A stretch of DNA of 64,000 nt from an uncultured Clostridia bacterium (GCA_934757845.1 CAKVLQ010000003.1:43990-107989), one strand, 5' to 3'. Counted from the first letter of the stretch, positions 25,259-33,310 are shown. Numbers and translations: made by a program. The notes: generated by a model not told the origin, from the sequence alone.

Positions 25259-25326
25259 AATCGAAACTAGGCTATGAAAATGGCCTAGTCTATTAAATTT
25301 GACTAATTTAATACTGATGAGATAAG
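25259..25326 (+). ncRNA. hammerhead ribozyme 2 (stem II open)
   Basis: GAA at 25263-25265, stem III ACTAGGC/GCCTAGT (25266-25272 with 25283-25289), cleavage after C25290 in a classical GUC triplet, stem I 9 bp (TATTAAATT 25291-25299 with AATTTAATA 25305-25313), CTGATGA at 25314-25320. Stem II is G25321-C25262 plus two A-T pairs. It ends about ten bases before the RBS of the next gene. Confidence 0.8.
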
Positions 25327-25346
25327 TCAAAAAAAAAGGAGGCTAA

Positions 25347-25667
25347 ATGGAATACCAAAATCGTTCTGTTGGGGATAAAATACGATATTATAGTTCGTTA
25401 TCTAAAAAGGGCTCAAGGGATAAGAACGGAAAGTTGTTAAGTGATTTTAAACGTGGAGAATGCCTAGGAAAATCGTTAATGCTTAGTTATTGCGCAAGAA
25501 ATATAAAAAAGGTTAAACAGCGAATTCAAAAAGAATTTTTTGCGGAATTGAAAAAATGTAAGCCAAATTTGAATGAGAGAAGATATACAGATGCGGATTT
25601 AAATGCGCTTTTTGATAATTTGAAAGAAGTTGATATTTTTACTAATTCAATGGATGATATAGTTTGA
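25347..25667 (+). CDS. hypothetical protein preceding zot
   Basis: 106 residues, basic N-terminal half (GDKIRYYSSLSKKGSRDKNG), helical C-terminal half. AAAGGAGG upstream; start lies ~20 bases after the second hammerhead ribozyme. Its stop overlaps the zot start. Not recognised; likely a replication or morphogenesis partner of Zot. Confidence 0.6.
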   Translation: MEYQNRSVGDKIRYYSSLSKKGSRDKNGKLLSDFKRGECLGKSLMLSYCARNIKKVKQRIQKEFFAELKKCKPNLNERRYTDADLNALFDNLKEVDIFTNSMDDIV

Positions 25668-26482
25668 TAACTGTTATTTCAGCGCTTCCAGGTTTTGGTA
25701 AAACCTTGTTATTTTCGTATCTAATGGCACAAAAAACTTGCATAGAAGGTTATGATTTATATCGCAATAGTTGTAAGTTGATAGAAAAATATAATAATAA
25801 TGGGTTTAAATTTAGTTATCCAAAGCAAAAACATGTTACATATTTTAATGGACATGCTCGTATTAGCGTTATGGGTAGACCAGTTAAAATTCCTTATGTA
25901 TTAAACCCTTGGTATTTGGGACTTCCAACAAAAGAAAGTGAAGTCGATTTAGTTCTTCCAGGTTCTGTATTGTTTATAGATGAGGCTCAAAGATATTATA
26001 ATTCAAGAATGTCTTATTATTTCCCCGATTATGTATCTAGATTTTATGAAATGCATAGGCATTATAGATTAACAATTTATTTGATTGCTCAAAGAGCAGG
26101 GCTTATTGATAAAAATATAAGAAGTATTGCACAAGAATTTATTTATATTGATAGGCTTGAAAAAGAAGAAGATTCTCTTGGGAATTTAATTCAAGCAAAA
26201 TGGTATATACATAGATTTAATTGTTATAGTGATTTAGAAAAATATGAAGAAGGTAATAAGGAATTAGGCACGGAAGATATAATTGTTTGTAATGAGAATT
26301 TGTATAAGTTTTTTGATACACATTTCTTTGAATTTTTATATCTTAATGGAAATCAGGATTTTTCGCAAGAATGGTTAAGACCATACAGATTAATGCCTGA
26401 TATATGTGAAAAATTAAAAGAAGTTTGGTCAGCAACTCCACCACCAACTTTTTTTGGCGATAAAAGGGTTGCAGAAGCATAA
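25664..26482 (+). CDS. zot: Zot-like ATPase (filamentous phage pI / assembly protein)
   Basis: P-loop ATPase of the zonular occludens toxin/pI family, which in filamentous phages extrudes the virion through the membrane. Walker A PGFGKT at residues 9-14, Walker B VLFIDEAQ around 102-109, then RHYRLTIYLIAQRAGLIDKNIR, the family's conserved 'thread the DNA' region. It starts at TTG, overlapping the previous stop (TTGA). At 272 residues it lacks the C-terminal transmembrane segment and periplasmic part of Gram-negative pI, as expected for a monoderm host. Confidence 0.8.
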   Translation: MITVISALPGFGKTLLFSYLMAQKTCIEGYDLYRNSCKLIEKYNNNGFKFSYPKQKHVTYFNGHARISVMGRPVKIPYVLNPWYLGLPTKESEVDLVLPGSVLFIDEAQRYYNSRMSYYFPDYVSRFYEMHRHYRLTIYLIAQRAGLIDKNIRSIAQEFIYIDRLEKEEDSLGNLIQAKWYIHRFNCYSDLEKYEEGNKELGTEDIIVCNENLYKFFDTHFFEFLYLNGNQDFSQEWLRPYRLMPDICEKLKEVWSATPPPTFFGDKRVAEA

Positions 26483-26496
26483 AAAGGGAGAATATT

Positions 26497-27105
26497 ATGG
26501 GTAAAGAAAAAGAAGTTGTTACAATTAAAAAAGTAAAGAAAAATAAGAGAAATAAGACTAAAAAATATAGCATTATAAATGTTTTAGACGTTTTGCAAGA
26601 GCGATATTTTGGCTTATATGATACTTTATCTCAACATACAGAAGGTTGTTTGTCTGGTGATATGTATGGCAAGATGGATGCAATGATGACTGACGATTAT
26701 AATAATTCTATTAACAATTTAGAGTTTTTAAGTAAAAAAGGAATGAAATATCTTAAAAAGAAAGACTGTAAAGAACGTAGTAAAATTTTTTGGTATAAAT
26801 TTCGCAGGTTTTTTGGGTGCAAAATTAATGATGAAATAGAGCAATTAATTTTAAAACGAGAAAAATTTAATTATGAAATGGCTAAATTATTTGAAGACCC
26901 TATTTCGTCAAGTATAAGAAAGCAAATCGAAGAGCCTGAACTTATAGAAGAACCGATAGATGAAGAGCCTGACTATGTTACGGACTCTGAAGATTTAATA
27001 GCGGGTCAAAAAGCGGAGCGGATAATTCAACCAGAAATAGTAGAACAAGAACAATTAGAAGCTCAAAAACAAAACTCAATAGAGTATAAAGCAGATAATA
27101 ATTAA
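26497..27105 (+). CDS. hypothetical protein following zot
   Basis: 202 residues: very basic N-terminus (VKKNKRNKTKKY), a helical middle containing RRFFGCKINDEIEQLI, and a strongly acidic Pro/Glu-rich tail from about residue 145. GGGAG upstream. Not recognised. Probably same operon as zot; lies between zot and the replication origin. Confidence 0.55.
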   Translation: MGKEKEVVTIKKVKKNKRNKTKKYSIINVLDVLQERYFGLYDTLSQHTEGCLSGDMYGKMDAMMTDDYNNSINNLEFLSKKGMKYLKKKDCKERSKIFWYKFRRFFGCKINDEIEQLILKREKFNYEMAKLFEDPISSSIRKQIEEPELIEEPIDEEPDYVTDSEDLIAGQKAERIIQPEIVEQEQLEAQKQNSIEYKADNN

Positions 27106-27234
27106 TTTTTAGCTTACCTGTGAGTATTTTTAACCAAAGGTTATGAGTATGGAGAAAAAAAATGAGTATTATTGCAAAGCATGAGTATCTTTATAGCAAA
27201 TTTGCTTGCAAATTTGTGCCCCGCAGGGGCAATT

Positions 27235-27274
27235 CGCAGTTGCTAAAGGTTAGTATTACCCTTTAGCAACTGCG
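27235..27274. other. CRESS-type rolling-circle origin stem-loop with TAGTATTAC
   Basis: A perfect 15-bp inverted repeat, CGCAGTTGCTAAAGG (27235-27249) and its complement (27260-27274), closes a ten-base loop TTAGTATTAC. The nonamer TAGTATTAC (27251-27259) is the circovirus-type origin sequence (geminiviruses use TAATATTAC); Rep nicks between T and AC. It lies 136 bp before a gene with all CRESS Rep motifs. Confidence 0.85.
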
Positions 27275-27376
27275 TAACATCGTAACATAACATTTTGAAA
27301 CCCTTATAAATAAAGGGATTGATAAGTTTTTAACTGCGTAACATATTGGCGTTTTGACTGTGTAACTGCGTAACAT
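27270..27376 (+). repeat. CGTAACAT iterons at the origin
   Basis: CGTAACAT occurs at 27273-27280, 27281-27288 (tandem), 27337-27344 and 27369-27376; three copies are extended to CTGCGTAACAT. The first begins inside the right arm of the origin stem, the arrangement known for Rep-binding iterons of circoviruses. A palindrome CCCTTATAAATAAAGGG lies among them (27301-27317). Confidence 0.75.
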
Positions 27377-27409
27377 ACATATTATTTTTTTGATTGGAGC
27401 AAATGAGAT

Positions 27410-28351
27410 ATGTCAGAAACAATGAAAAGACGGTGGTGTCTCACTATGAATAATGAGCCACGGTCTTTGGAAGAACTTAGCGAGTATATAAAAAATTTAG
27501 AGCACTTTAAGTATGCAATCTTTCAAAGAGAAGTTGGAGAGCAGAAAGGAACTCCGCATATACAGGCTTTTATAATATTTTCAGTTGGAAAACGATTTTC
27601 TACTATGAAAAACTATTTTCCAGAAGCACATATTGAAGAAGCAAAGGGAACGAATGTTCAGGCTAGAGATTATTGTTCAAAGAAGGAAACTCGAGTTGAA
27701 GGTCCTGTTGAAATTGGGGCATTTGCAGAAGAAAGAGCAAGAACCGATATAAGTAATTTTATGGAGTTAGTAAAATTAAACACATCTAACGAGGAACTTG
27801 AAAAGTTATATCCTAAACTTTATTTAAACAATATTAATAAAATTGAAAGTATTAAAGAACGTGCAAGATATGATGAATTTCGGGTTAAGTTGCGAGATAT
27901 AAATGTTACTTATATTTATGGCAAGCCTGGTATAGGTAAAACGAGTTATATAATAAGTAAGCACCCGTTAGGAACTTATTATGATGTGCCGTTTTATGGA
28001 AATGGAAATTTTGATAATTATAATGGCGAAGATATTATTGTATTTGATGAGTTTACTGGAAAAATAGATATTACTTTAATGAATAAACTTCTTGATAGGT
28101 ATCCAATGCAGTTACCTTCACGGTATTCAAACAAAATTGCTTGTTATACAAAAGTTTATATTGTTTCAAATTTGCCAATTAGTGAACTTTATAAAAATGA
28201 TAGAGAAAATGGATTGTTTTATGCATTTTTAAGAAGAATACATACGATTATTAGAATAGATGAAAAAGGTTTTCACTATGAAAAAAGAACAGTGAATAAT
28301 ATGGCTATTGAATTAATAGAAGAAGGTGGTGAAAATTATGAAAAAAAATAA
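27410..28351 (+). CDS. rep: CRESS-DNA-type replication initiator (HUH endonuclease plus SF3 helicase)
   Basis: 313 residues. Nickase domain: motif I CLTMNN (10-15), motif II PHIQAF (H50, Q52), motif III YCSK with nucleophile Y88 and K91. Helicase domain: Walker A GKPGIGKT (171-178), Walker B VFDEF (211-215), motif C YIVSNLP with N254. The order, spacing and length match Reps of circoviruses and of the bacterial pCRESS plasmids. It should nick the TAGTATTAC loop upstream and drive rolling-circle replication of the excised element. GGAG ten bases before the ATG. Confidence 0.9.
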   Translation: MSETMKRRWCLTMNNEPRSLEELSEYIKNLEHFKYAIFQREVGEQKGTPHIQAFIIFSVGKRFSTMKNYFPEAHIEEAKGTNVQARDYCSKKETRVEGPVEIGAFAEERARTDISNFMELVKLNTSNEELEKLYPKLYLNNINKIESIKERARYDEFRVKLRDINVTYIYGKPGIGKTSYIISKHPLGTYYDVPFYGNGNFDNYNGEDIIVFDEFTGKIDITLMNKLLDRYPMQLPSRYSNKIACYTKVYIVSNLPISELYKNDRENGLFYAFLRRIHTIIRIDEKGFHYEKRTVNNMAIELIEEGGENYEKK

Positions 28352-28417
28352 CTGTAAAAAAGAAACTTAAACAAAAGGGTAAGATTAAATATCAAAAAGA
28401 AATAAAGGGAGAAAATT

Positions 28418-28840
28418 ATGAAAGAAAAAGAGAGATATGAAATAGCGGATTTTGAACTTGGAGAGCCATCAGTAATGTTTGATAACAAAACACAACAAAT
28501 AATTTTAACTCTTGAAAATTATTGTTATAATGAAATTTATAAATTAGTTGATTTACTCAACCAGCAAGACGAAGAAATTAAAGAATTAAAACAACATTCA
28601 TTAAATGATAAAGAATGGCAAGATTATTGTATTTATAAGAGAATAGAACCACAAATTAAAGGTTGTTTGGATAGAGAAAATAAACTAATAAAAGAAAACC
28701 AACAACTTAAACAATCACAAAAAGAACTTGCTATTAGTGAATCGGATAAGTTGTTTTATAATTTACAAGGAATGAAACACACCACAAATTTGACAATCAT
28801 AAGGAGCCTATACGAGTGTATAAAAGGTGGCAAGTGTTAG
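28418..28840 (+). CDS. phage-type coiled-coil protein, copy 1
   Basis: 140 residues. N-terminal strand region, then VDLLNQQDEEIKELKQ and ENQQLKQSQKELAISESDKL, typical of small Firmicute phage proteins of unknown function. GGGAG upstream. The next gene is a paralogue sharing both segments. Confidence 0.6.
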   Translation: MKEKERYEIADFELGEPSVMFDNKTQQIILTLENYCYNEIYKLVDLLNQQDEEIKELKQHSLNDKEWQDYCIYKRIEPQIKGCLDRENKLIKENQQLKQSQKELAISESDKLFYNLQGMKHTTNLTIIRSLYECIKGGKC

Positions 28841-28882
28841 AGTGTATTAATAATCAAATCAAAGAATTAAAGGGAGAAAAAT

Positions 28883-29266
28883 ATGGAAAAAAAAGAAAGA
28901 TATAAATTAATTTATAATGATGAAGAACTGGGCAAGGCAATTATTGATACAGAAGAAGACCTAAGTGATGACATTCATAGTTGGAATATTCTGTGTGATT
29001 TACTCAACCAGCAAGATAAAGAGATTAAATATTTTCAGAAATTAAATATAGAAATTATCATGCAAAATAAGAACATTATAAAAGATGCAGAAATTATAAA
29101 TCAAGAAAACCAACAACTCAAACAATCACAAAAAGAACTTGCTATAAATGAACTTGAAAAAGCAAAAAATTTGGCATGTAATGTCATAATAGACCTTGGT
29201 TATACAGCTAGACAAATTAACAATTTTCTAGACAATCAAATCAAAAGAATAAAAGAAGGTAAATAA
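28883..29266 (+). CDS. phage-type coiled-coil protein, copy 2
   Basis: 127 residues; CDLLNQQDKEIKYFQK and ENQQLKQSQKELAINELEKA align with copy 1, whereas the flanks differ. GGGAG upstream. A tandem duplication with diverged ends; function unknown. Confidence 0.6.
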   Translation: MEKKERYKLIYNDEELGKAIIDTEEDLSDDIHSWNILCDLLNQQDKEIKYFQKLNIEIIMQNKNIIKDAEIINQENQQLKQSQKELAINELEKAKNLACNVIIDLGYTARQINNFLDNQIKRIKEGK

Positions 29267-29269
29267 ACT

Positions 29270-30154
29270 ATGGATATAAACGAAATAATGATAAAAGAAG
29301 AAAAAGAATTAACAGAAAGTCAAGCAAAGTTTGTATTGATACATAACAACATTTTAAACGCTGGGGCAATGATAACTAATAGTGTCATATCATTATCTAA
29401 AAATTTAAAAGTTATGAGAGATGAAAAATTGTATTTAGAAGCCGATTGTGAAACTTTTGAAGATTATGCAGAAAAAATATGTGGATTAAAACGAAGACAA
29501 GCATATAAATACATTCAAGTGTTAGAACAATTAGGTGAAGATTTTGTGCACTCGAGTGCACAAATAGGTATTACAAAATTATCAATGCTTTCATCACTTC
29601 CTGAAGAAGAAAGACAAGCAGTAATTGAAACAGTCGATATAGAAGATTCTAGTGTAACAGAATTAAAATCTGAAATTGAAAAATTAACTAAAAAGAATAC
29701 TGAGTTTGAGAATAAATTTAAAGACAAAGAGGATAAATATAAATACTCTATTGCGGAACTGGAAAAAGAATTGACTAAACTAAAAGATGAGTTGTCTAAA
29801 AAATCTACTCAAATGGAAAAGATAGAAGATGATAAAAAAGTTTCTTCGAATGTCCAAAATGAAGAATTAGAAAAGTTGAAAGAAAAAATTAAAAAACTAG
29901 AAGGAGAAAAATTATCACAGGAAAATATTTCAAAAATGCATGAGCGGTCTTTGACAAAAATTCAAAACAAATGTGAGAGCCTTCAAAAACAATTGGAGAT
30001 AAATAATTCAACAGCGTTAGTGGAATTCAAATTTAGGTTTGAAGAATTACAGCAAAATATTTATGCAATAAATAATTTGATTTCTCGTGTTCCTGAAGAT
30101 AAAAGAGAAAATTGTAAATTAGCGTTAAAGAAGGTGGTGGAAACATTATGTTAA
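29270..30154 (+). CDS. HTH and coiled-coil protein, plasmid/phage replication-associated
   Basis: 294 residues. N-terminal part resembles DUF3102-like proteins (NILNAGAMITNSVISLSKNL, then CGLKRRQAYKYIQVLEQLG, a likely DNA-binding helix-turn-helix), followed by a long coiled coil (about 125-245). Starts three bases after the previous stop and overlaps the next gene by seven. Possibly a partition or replication accessory protein; exact role unknown. Confidence 0.55.
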   Translation: MDINEIMIKEEKELTESQAKFVLIHNNILNAGAMITNSVISLSKNLKVMRDEKLYLEADCETFEDYAEKICGLKRRQAYKYIQVLEQLGEDFVHSSAQIGITKLSMLSSLPEEERQAVIETVDIEDSSVTELKSEIEKLTKKNTEFENKFKDKEDKYKYSIAELEKELTKLKDELSKKSTQMEKIEDDKKVSSNVQNEELEKLKEKIKKLEGEKLSQENISKMHERSLTKIQNKCESLQKQLEINNSTALVEFKFRFEELQQNIYAINNLISRVPEDKRENCKLALKKVVETLC

Positions 30155-30474
30155 AAAAAGAATTTATTTTAATGCAAAGACAGGATTTGGAAACAAGCAA
30201 TAATTTAGTTTTTAAACAGTTATTAAATGCCGTAGAAGAAGTTTTAGAAGATTATCCGGATTATATAGATTTTAATTCTAATTTAACTATAGAAGATTGC
30301 TATGAAAAAATGAGAACTAGAGCAAAACAAAAAGCAGTTAATAATTGTTACTGTTTTACACCAAAAGAAACAAAAGAGTTTATTATAGAATATTTAAGTT
30401 TAAAAGATATTAAACAAAAAGATTCTATAAATACTACAAAAACAAATTTTATAAATTTAGAAGATTTTATATAG
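30148..30474 (+). CDS. hypothetical protein
   Basis: 108 residues, helical and acidic in the middle (NAVEEVLEDYPDYIDFNSNL). GGTGG upstream, overlapping the previous gene. Not recognised. Confidence 0.5.
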   Translation: MLKKEFILMQRQDLETSNNLVFKQLLNAVEEVLEDYPDYIDFNSNLTIEDCYEKMRTRAKQKAVNNCYCFTPKETKEFIIEYLSLKDIKQKDSINTTKTNFINLEDFI

Positions 30475-30482
30475 GTGGTAAT

Positions 30483-31979
30483 ATGGCATATATAAAAGTT
30501 GAAGATAGAAAATTATTAAAAGAAGTTTGTGATTGTTGTAATAGAGATAATTTACCAAAAGATATTGATATTTGGCTTGATAAAACGGTTTTTAAAGAAC
30601 ATAGGTATTTGTTTTATAAAAAAACTGAAAATAATGTTTTAGGTTATTGCCAAAATTGTAAATGCGAAAATATGGTTATCAAAAAAGATAAATCACAAAG
30701 ATTTATATATTGTCTTAATTGCCATGGGAAGATGAAATTAAAAAATATTAAATTTAAAGAATGTTGCGATAGAGATTATTTTCAATATGTAACAAAATTG
30801 TCTGATGAAACTTTTATTTTAAGAACATTTAGGGTTGAACGAATTACACATTATTTAAGCATTAAATATGTTTATTTTGAAATGCAAAGACTGTTGTTTA
30901 AAATTGATTTTTTTAATAGTAATGTTTATTTTCATCGATATTATAGGGAATATAATTCTGATTGGACTTTGGGTTATTATAAAAATATGGCGTATACTTT
31001 GCCAGATTGTTTATATGTATATAATAAAAACTTAATGATGTTTAATATTGGCCATTTAAAATATTTGCCTTTAAATAAATTTTGTTTGAATACTAAAATA
31101 GATTTATATAGTTTTTTTAAATCTTACTACAAATTTCCGCAATATGAATATTTGATTAAGTTAAAGTTGTATAATTTAGTATCAGATTTTGTAGATAGAG
31201 ATTACTTGTCTTATAAAAATTATGATGCTAAAGAAAATAATATAATTAAGTTTTTAAAACTTGAGAAGCCATATTTTAAATATTTAATTAATCATAATTT
31301 AGATTCCTTTGATTTTAATAGTTTACAGTATTTACAAAAATATAATATTAAACCTAGTAAAAAAGATTTAGAATTTATGCATGTGTTTAAATCGGCGTTT
31401 AATTCTGATGATGTTTTTAAAACAATTAGTTATACTTCGTTAAAAAAATATTATTTTAAAACTTTAAAAGATTATAATAATTTAAGGGATTATGGAGATT
31501 ATTTAGAAAATGCAAAAATATTGAAATATGATTTATCAGATACGAAATATTTAAAACCTAAAGATTTTAAAATAGCTCATGATATGGCTTATATGAAAGT
31601 GGAGTCAATAAAAAATAAATCGTTATATGATGCGGTTCAATCAAAATGTAAAAAATATCAAAAATTAAAATATGAGAGTAAAAAATATTCCATAGTTGTG
31701 CCAAAAAGGGCCGAGGATATTATTCAAGAAGGAATTGATAATCATAACTGTGTAGGTTCATATTTAGGTCGTGTTAAAGACGGTAATTCAATTATTTGTT
31801 TTGTTCGACATAGTGATAGTTTAAATAAAAGTTTTTATACATTGGAGCTTAACCCAAAAACTTTGAAGGTTGAGCAGTGTCGAGGGTATTCAAACGGGAC
31901 AACACCAGAAGAAACAGCTGTTCAAAAATTTGTAACTGCTTGGCGAAAAAATATAGTATTAAAGAAAATGAAGATATAA
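30483..31979 (+). CDS. PcfJ-like protein
   Basis: 498 residues. N-terminal cysteine pairs (CDCC, CQNCKC, CLNCHG) suggest two zinc ribbons. The C-terminal ~110 residues, VVPKRAEDIIQEGIDNHNCV then YLGRVKDGNSIICFVR and FYTLELNPKTLKVEQCRGY, match the PcfJ domain found on conjugative plasmids, ICEs and phages (named from Enterococcus pCF10). The biochemical role is unknown. Last gene of the element before attR, followed by a terminator. Confidence 0.75.
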   Translation: MAYIKVEDRKLLKEVCDCCNRDNLPKDIDIWLDKTVFKEHRYLFYKKTENNVLGYCQNCKCENMVIKKDKSQRFIYCLNCHGKMKLKNIKFKECCDRDYFQYVTKLSDETFILRTFRVERITHYLSIKYVYFEMQRLLFKIDFFNSNVYFHRYYREYNSDWTLGYYKNMAYTLPDCLYVYNKNLMMFNIGHLKYLPLNKFCLNTKIDLYSFFKSYYKFPQYEYLIKLKLYNLVSDFVDRDYLSYKNYDAKENNIIKFLKLEKPYFKYLINHNLDSFDFNSLQYLQKYNIKPSKKDLEFMHVFKSAFNSDDVFKTISYTSLKKYYFKTLKDYNNLRDYGDYLENAKILKYDLSDTKYLKPKDFKIAHDMAYMKVESIKNKSLYDAVQSKCKKYQKLKYESKKYSIVVPKRAEDIIQEGIDNHNCVGSYLGRVKDGNSIICFVRHSDSLNKSFYTLELNPKTLKVEQCRGYSNGTTPEETAVQKFVTAWRKNIVLKKMKI

Positions 31980-32012
31980 AAACAGAGGATATAAAATCCT
32001 CTGTTTTTTTTA
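31980..32012 (+). terminator. terminator at the end of element 1
   Basis: AACAGAGGAT - ataaa - ATCCTCTGTT followed by seven T. Confidence 0.85.
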
Positions 32013-32040
32013 ATAAAATAAAGACTAAAATTAACTTAAA

Positions 32041-32063
32041 ACTTGTATCAAAACTTGTATCAA
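32041..32063. repeat. putative integrase arm-type sites, right end
   Basis: ACTTGTATCAA at 32041-32051 and 32053-32063, 12-bp period, mirroring the GGTATCAA pair near attL. Confidence 0.5.
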
Positions 32064-32112
32064 TGTGAAGCAATCCCTTTATTTGTCGAATGTTTATTGC
32101 TATTTTGTCCTC

Positions 32113-32158
32113 ACTGAAAATCCTCGTGTCGGTGGTTCGATTCCGCCTCGAGGCACCA
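32113..32158 (+). repeat. attachment site copy (attR)
   Basis: 46-bp copy of the 3' part of tRNA-Phe, ending in CCA, not preceded by a tRNA 5' half. Marks the right end of element 1. Confidence 0.95.
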
Positions 32159-32170
32159 GTAAAGCAATTA

Positions 32171-32197
32171 AGTCTTTCATTTGAAAGGCTTTTTTTA
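32171..32197 (+). terminator. original tRNA operon terminator, displaced by element 1
   Basis: AGTCTTTC - ATTT - GAAAGGCT followed by a T run, 13 bases after attR. Before insertion it would have followed tRNA-Phe directly. Confidence 0.75.
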
Positions 32198-32407
32198 TTA
32201 TTTTAAAAGCATATTATAAAATCTAAATTTTTAAAATCAAATATAAAATTCAAATGTAAAGGTAAAAAATAAACAAAATTTTTTAATTGTGTTTAAAAAC
32301 TTTTAGAATTGAAAAAAATTATTAAAAATTTATATAATTTATTTTACTTTTTTGTTGAATTTTGCTATTCTTTTTGTGGAAAAATAATTTTAAAGGATTT
32401 ATATATA

Positions 32408-33304
32408 ATGATTAATACTTTTGCAATTTCAACCGATTCTACTTCTGATTTCTATGCTGACGAAATAGAAAAACTTGGTTTGTTTGTTGGAAAACTAAAT
32501 TACACAATGGAAGAAAAAGGAAGTATCACCGAATATCTTGATGATTTTAAATGCTATGACGATTATGTTAATTTTTATCAAGCACTAAAAAGAGGAGTTA
32601 TTGCTCGAACTTCAATTTTGAATTTTGATGCCCATGTTGAACTTTTCACAAAAATGGCAAAAAGCGGAATTAAAAATGCTTTGCATATCAGTCAAGGAAA
32701 GGGTTTAAGCCCAACTATTGACCGTGCTAATGAAGCGATTTGTGAAGTTAAAAAACAATTTCCAGACATTAACTATATTGCTATTGAAAGCAACACAACA
32801 ACTGTTAGTGAAGGAAATTTGGTTAGAACGGCTTTGAAACTTCGTGAAGAAGGCAAAAGTTTAAGTGAAACAGTTGAAATAATTGAAAAATTAAAACCTT
32901 TAACCCAACATTTTATTGCCGTAAACGACCTTATGCATTTAAAACGGGGCGGAAGAATTAGTGGCACTGCCGCAACAATAGGAACAATACTTCAACTTAA
33001 ACCAATTATAGAATTTACAAAAGAAGGCAAACTTTCAGTTGTTAGAAAAGAAAACGGAATTAAAAAAGCATTCAAATCTATTGTTAATGAAGTAAAACAA
33101 AACTATACTTTTAACAAAGAATTTTGTTTCCCAAAGGTTGTTCACACCGATAATATTGAAGGAGCAAAATTGCTTGCCGACATGATTAAGCAAGAGTTTA
33201 ATATAGAGCCAGAAATTAGAATTATGGGTCCAATTATTGGTGCTCATGTTGGTCCTGGTGCTGTTGCTTTCACATTTGTTTCAAATGAAGAAAGAAAATA
33301 TTAA
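32408..33304 (+). CDS. DegV family protein
   Basis: Fatty-acid-binding protein family, in some species a partner of fatty-acid kinase. Shows FAISTDSTSDFYADE at the N-terminus, ISQGKGLSPTIDRAN and HLKRGGRISG in the centre, and PIIGAHVGPGAVAF at the C-terminus. Start taken as the ATG at 32408, where family similarity begins and a GGA-type RBS is present; the longer frame is not conserved-looking. 298 residues is normal. Confidence 0.9.
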   Translation: MINTFAISTDSTSDFYADEIEKLGLFVGKLNYTMEEKGSITEYLDDFKCYDDYVNFYQALKRGVIARTSILNFDAHVELFTKMAKSGIKNALHISQGKGLSPTIDRANEAICEVKKQFPDINYIAIESNTTTVSEGNLVRTALKLREEGKSLSETVEIIEKLKPLTQHFIAVNDLMHLKRGGRISGTAATIGTILQLKPIIEFTKEGKLSVVRKENGIKKAFKSIVNEVKQNYTFNKEFCFPKVVHTDNIEGAKLLADMIKQEFNIEPEIRIMGPIIGAHVGPGAVAFTFVSNEERKY

Positions 33305-33310
33305 AATTTT

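Larger units (their letters stand above)
13268..32158. mobile_element. element 1: integrated inovirus-like / CRESS-Rep replicon in tRNA-Phe, ~18.9 kb
   Basis: Bounded by the 46-bp att repeat. A tyrosine integrase sits at the left end reading outward. The right half holds a Zot-like ATPase, a CRESS-type Rep and a matching stem-loop origin. Most of the rest are small unrecognised genes plus secreted proteins. Paired 12-bp-spaced TATCAA repeats lie just inside both ends. The size is large for an inovirus (commonly 5-15 kb), so it may be composite. No large capsid, terminase, portal, tail or lysis gene is seen, which fits a filamentous-type or plasmid-type lifestyle. Confidence 0.85.

Noticed and set aside
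25237..25265. A single larger hammerhead joining the first CTGATGA to the second GAA
   Set aside because: The required stem II (GTTTTC... to ...CCAATC) fails after one pair, while each core has well-paired stems I and III in the open-stem-II arrangement.
27106..27234. Additional small gene between the zot operon and the origin (ATG at 27162)
   Set aside because: The frame is short and repetitive (GAGTAT repeats: 27122, 27144, 27163, 27183) with no downstream similarity. The GAGTAT repeats may be part of the origin region.
13268..32158. Tailed prophage
   Set aside because: No terminase, portal, capsid, tail, holin or endolysin genes are present in the 18.9 kb.
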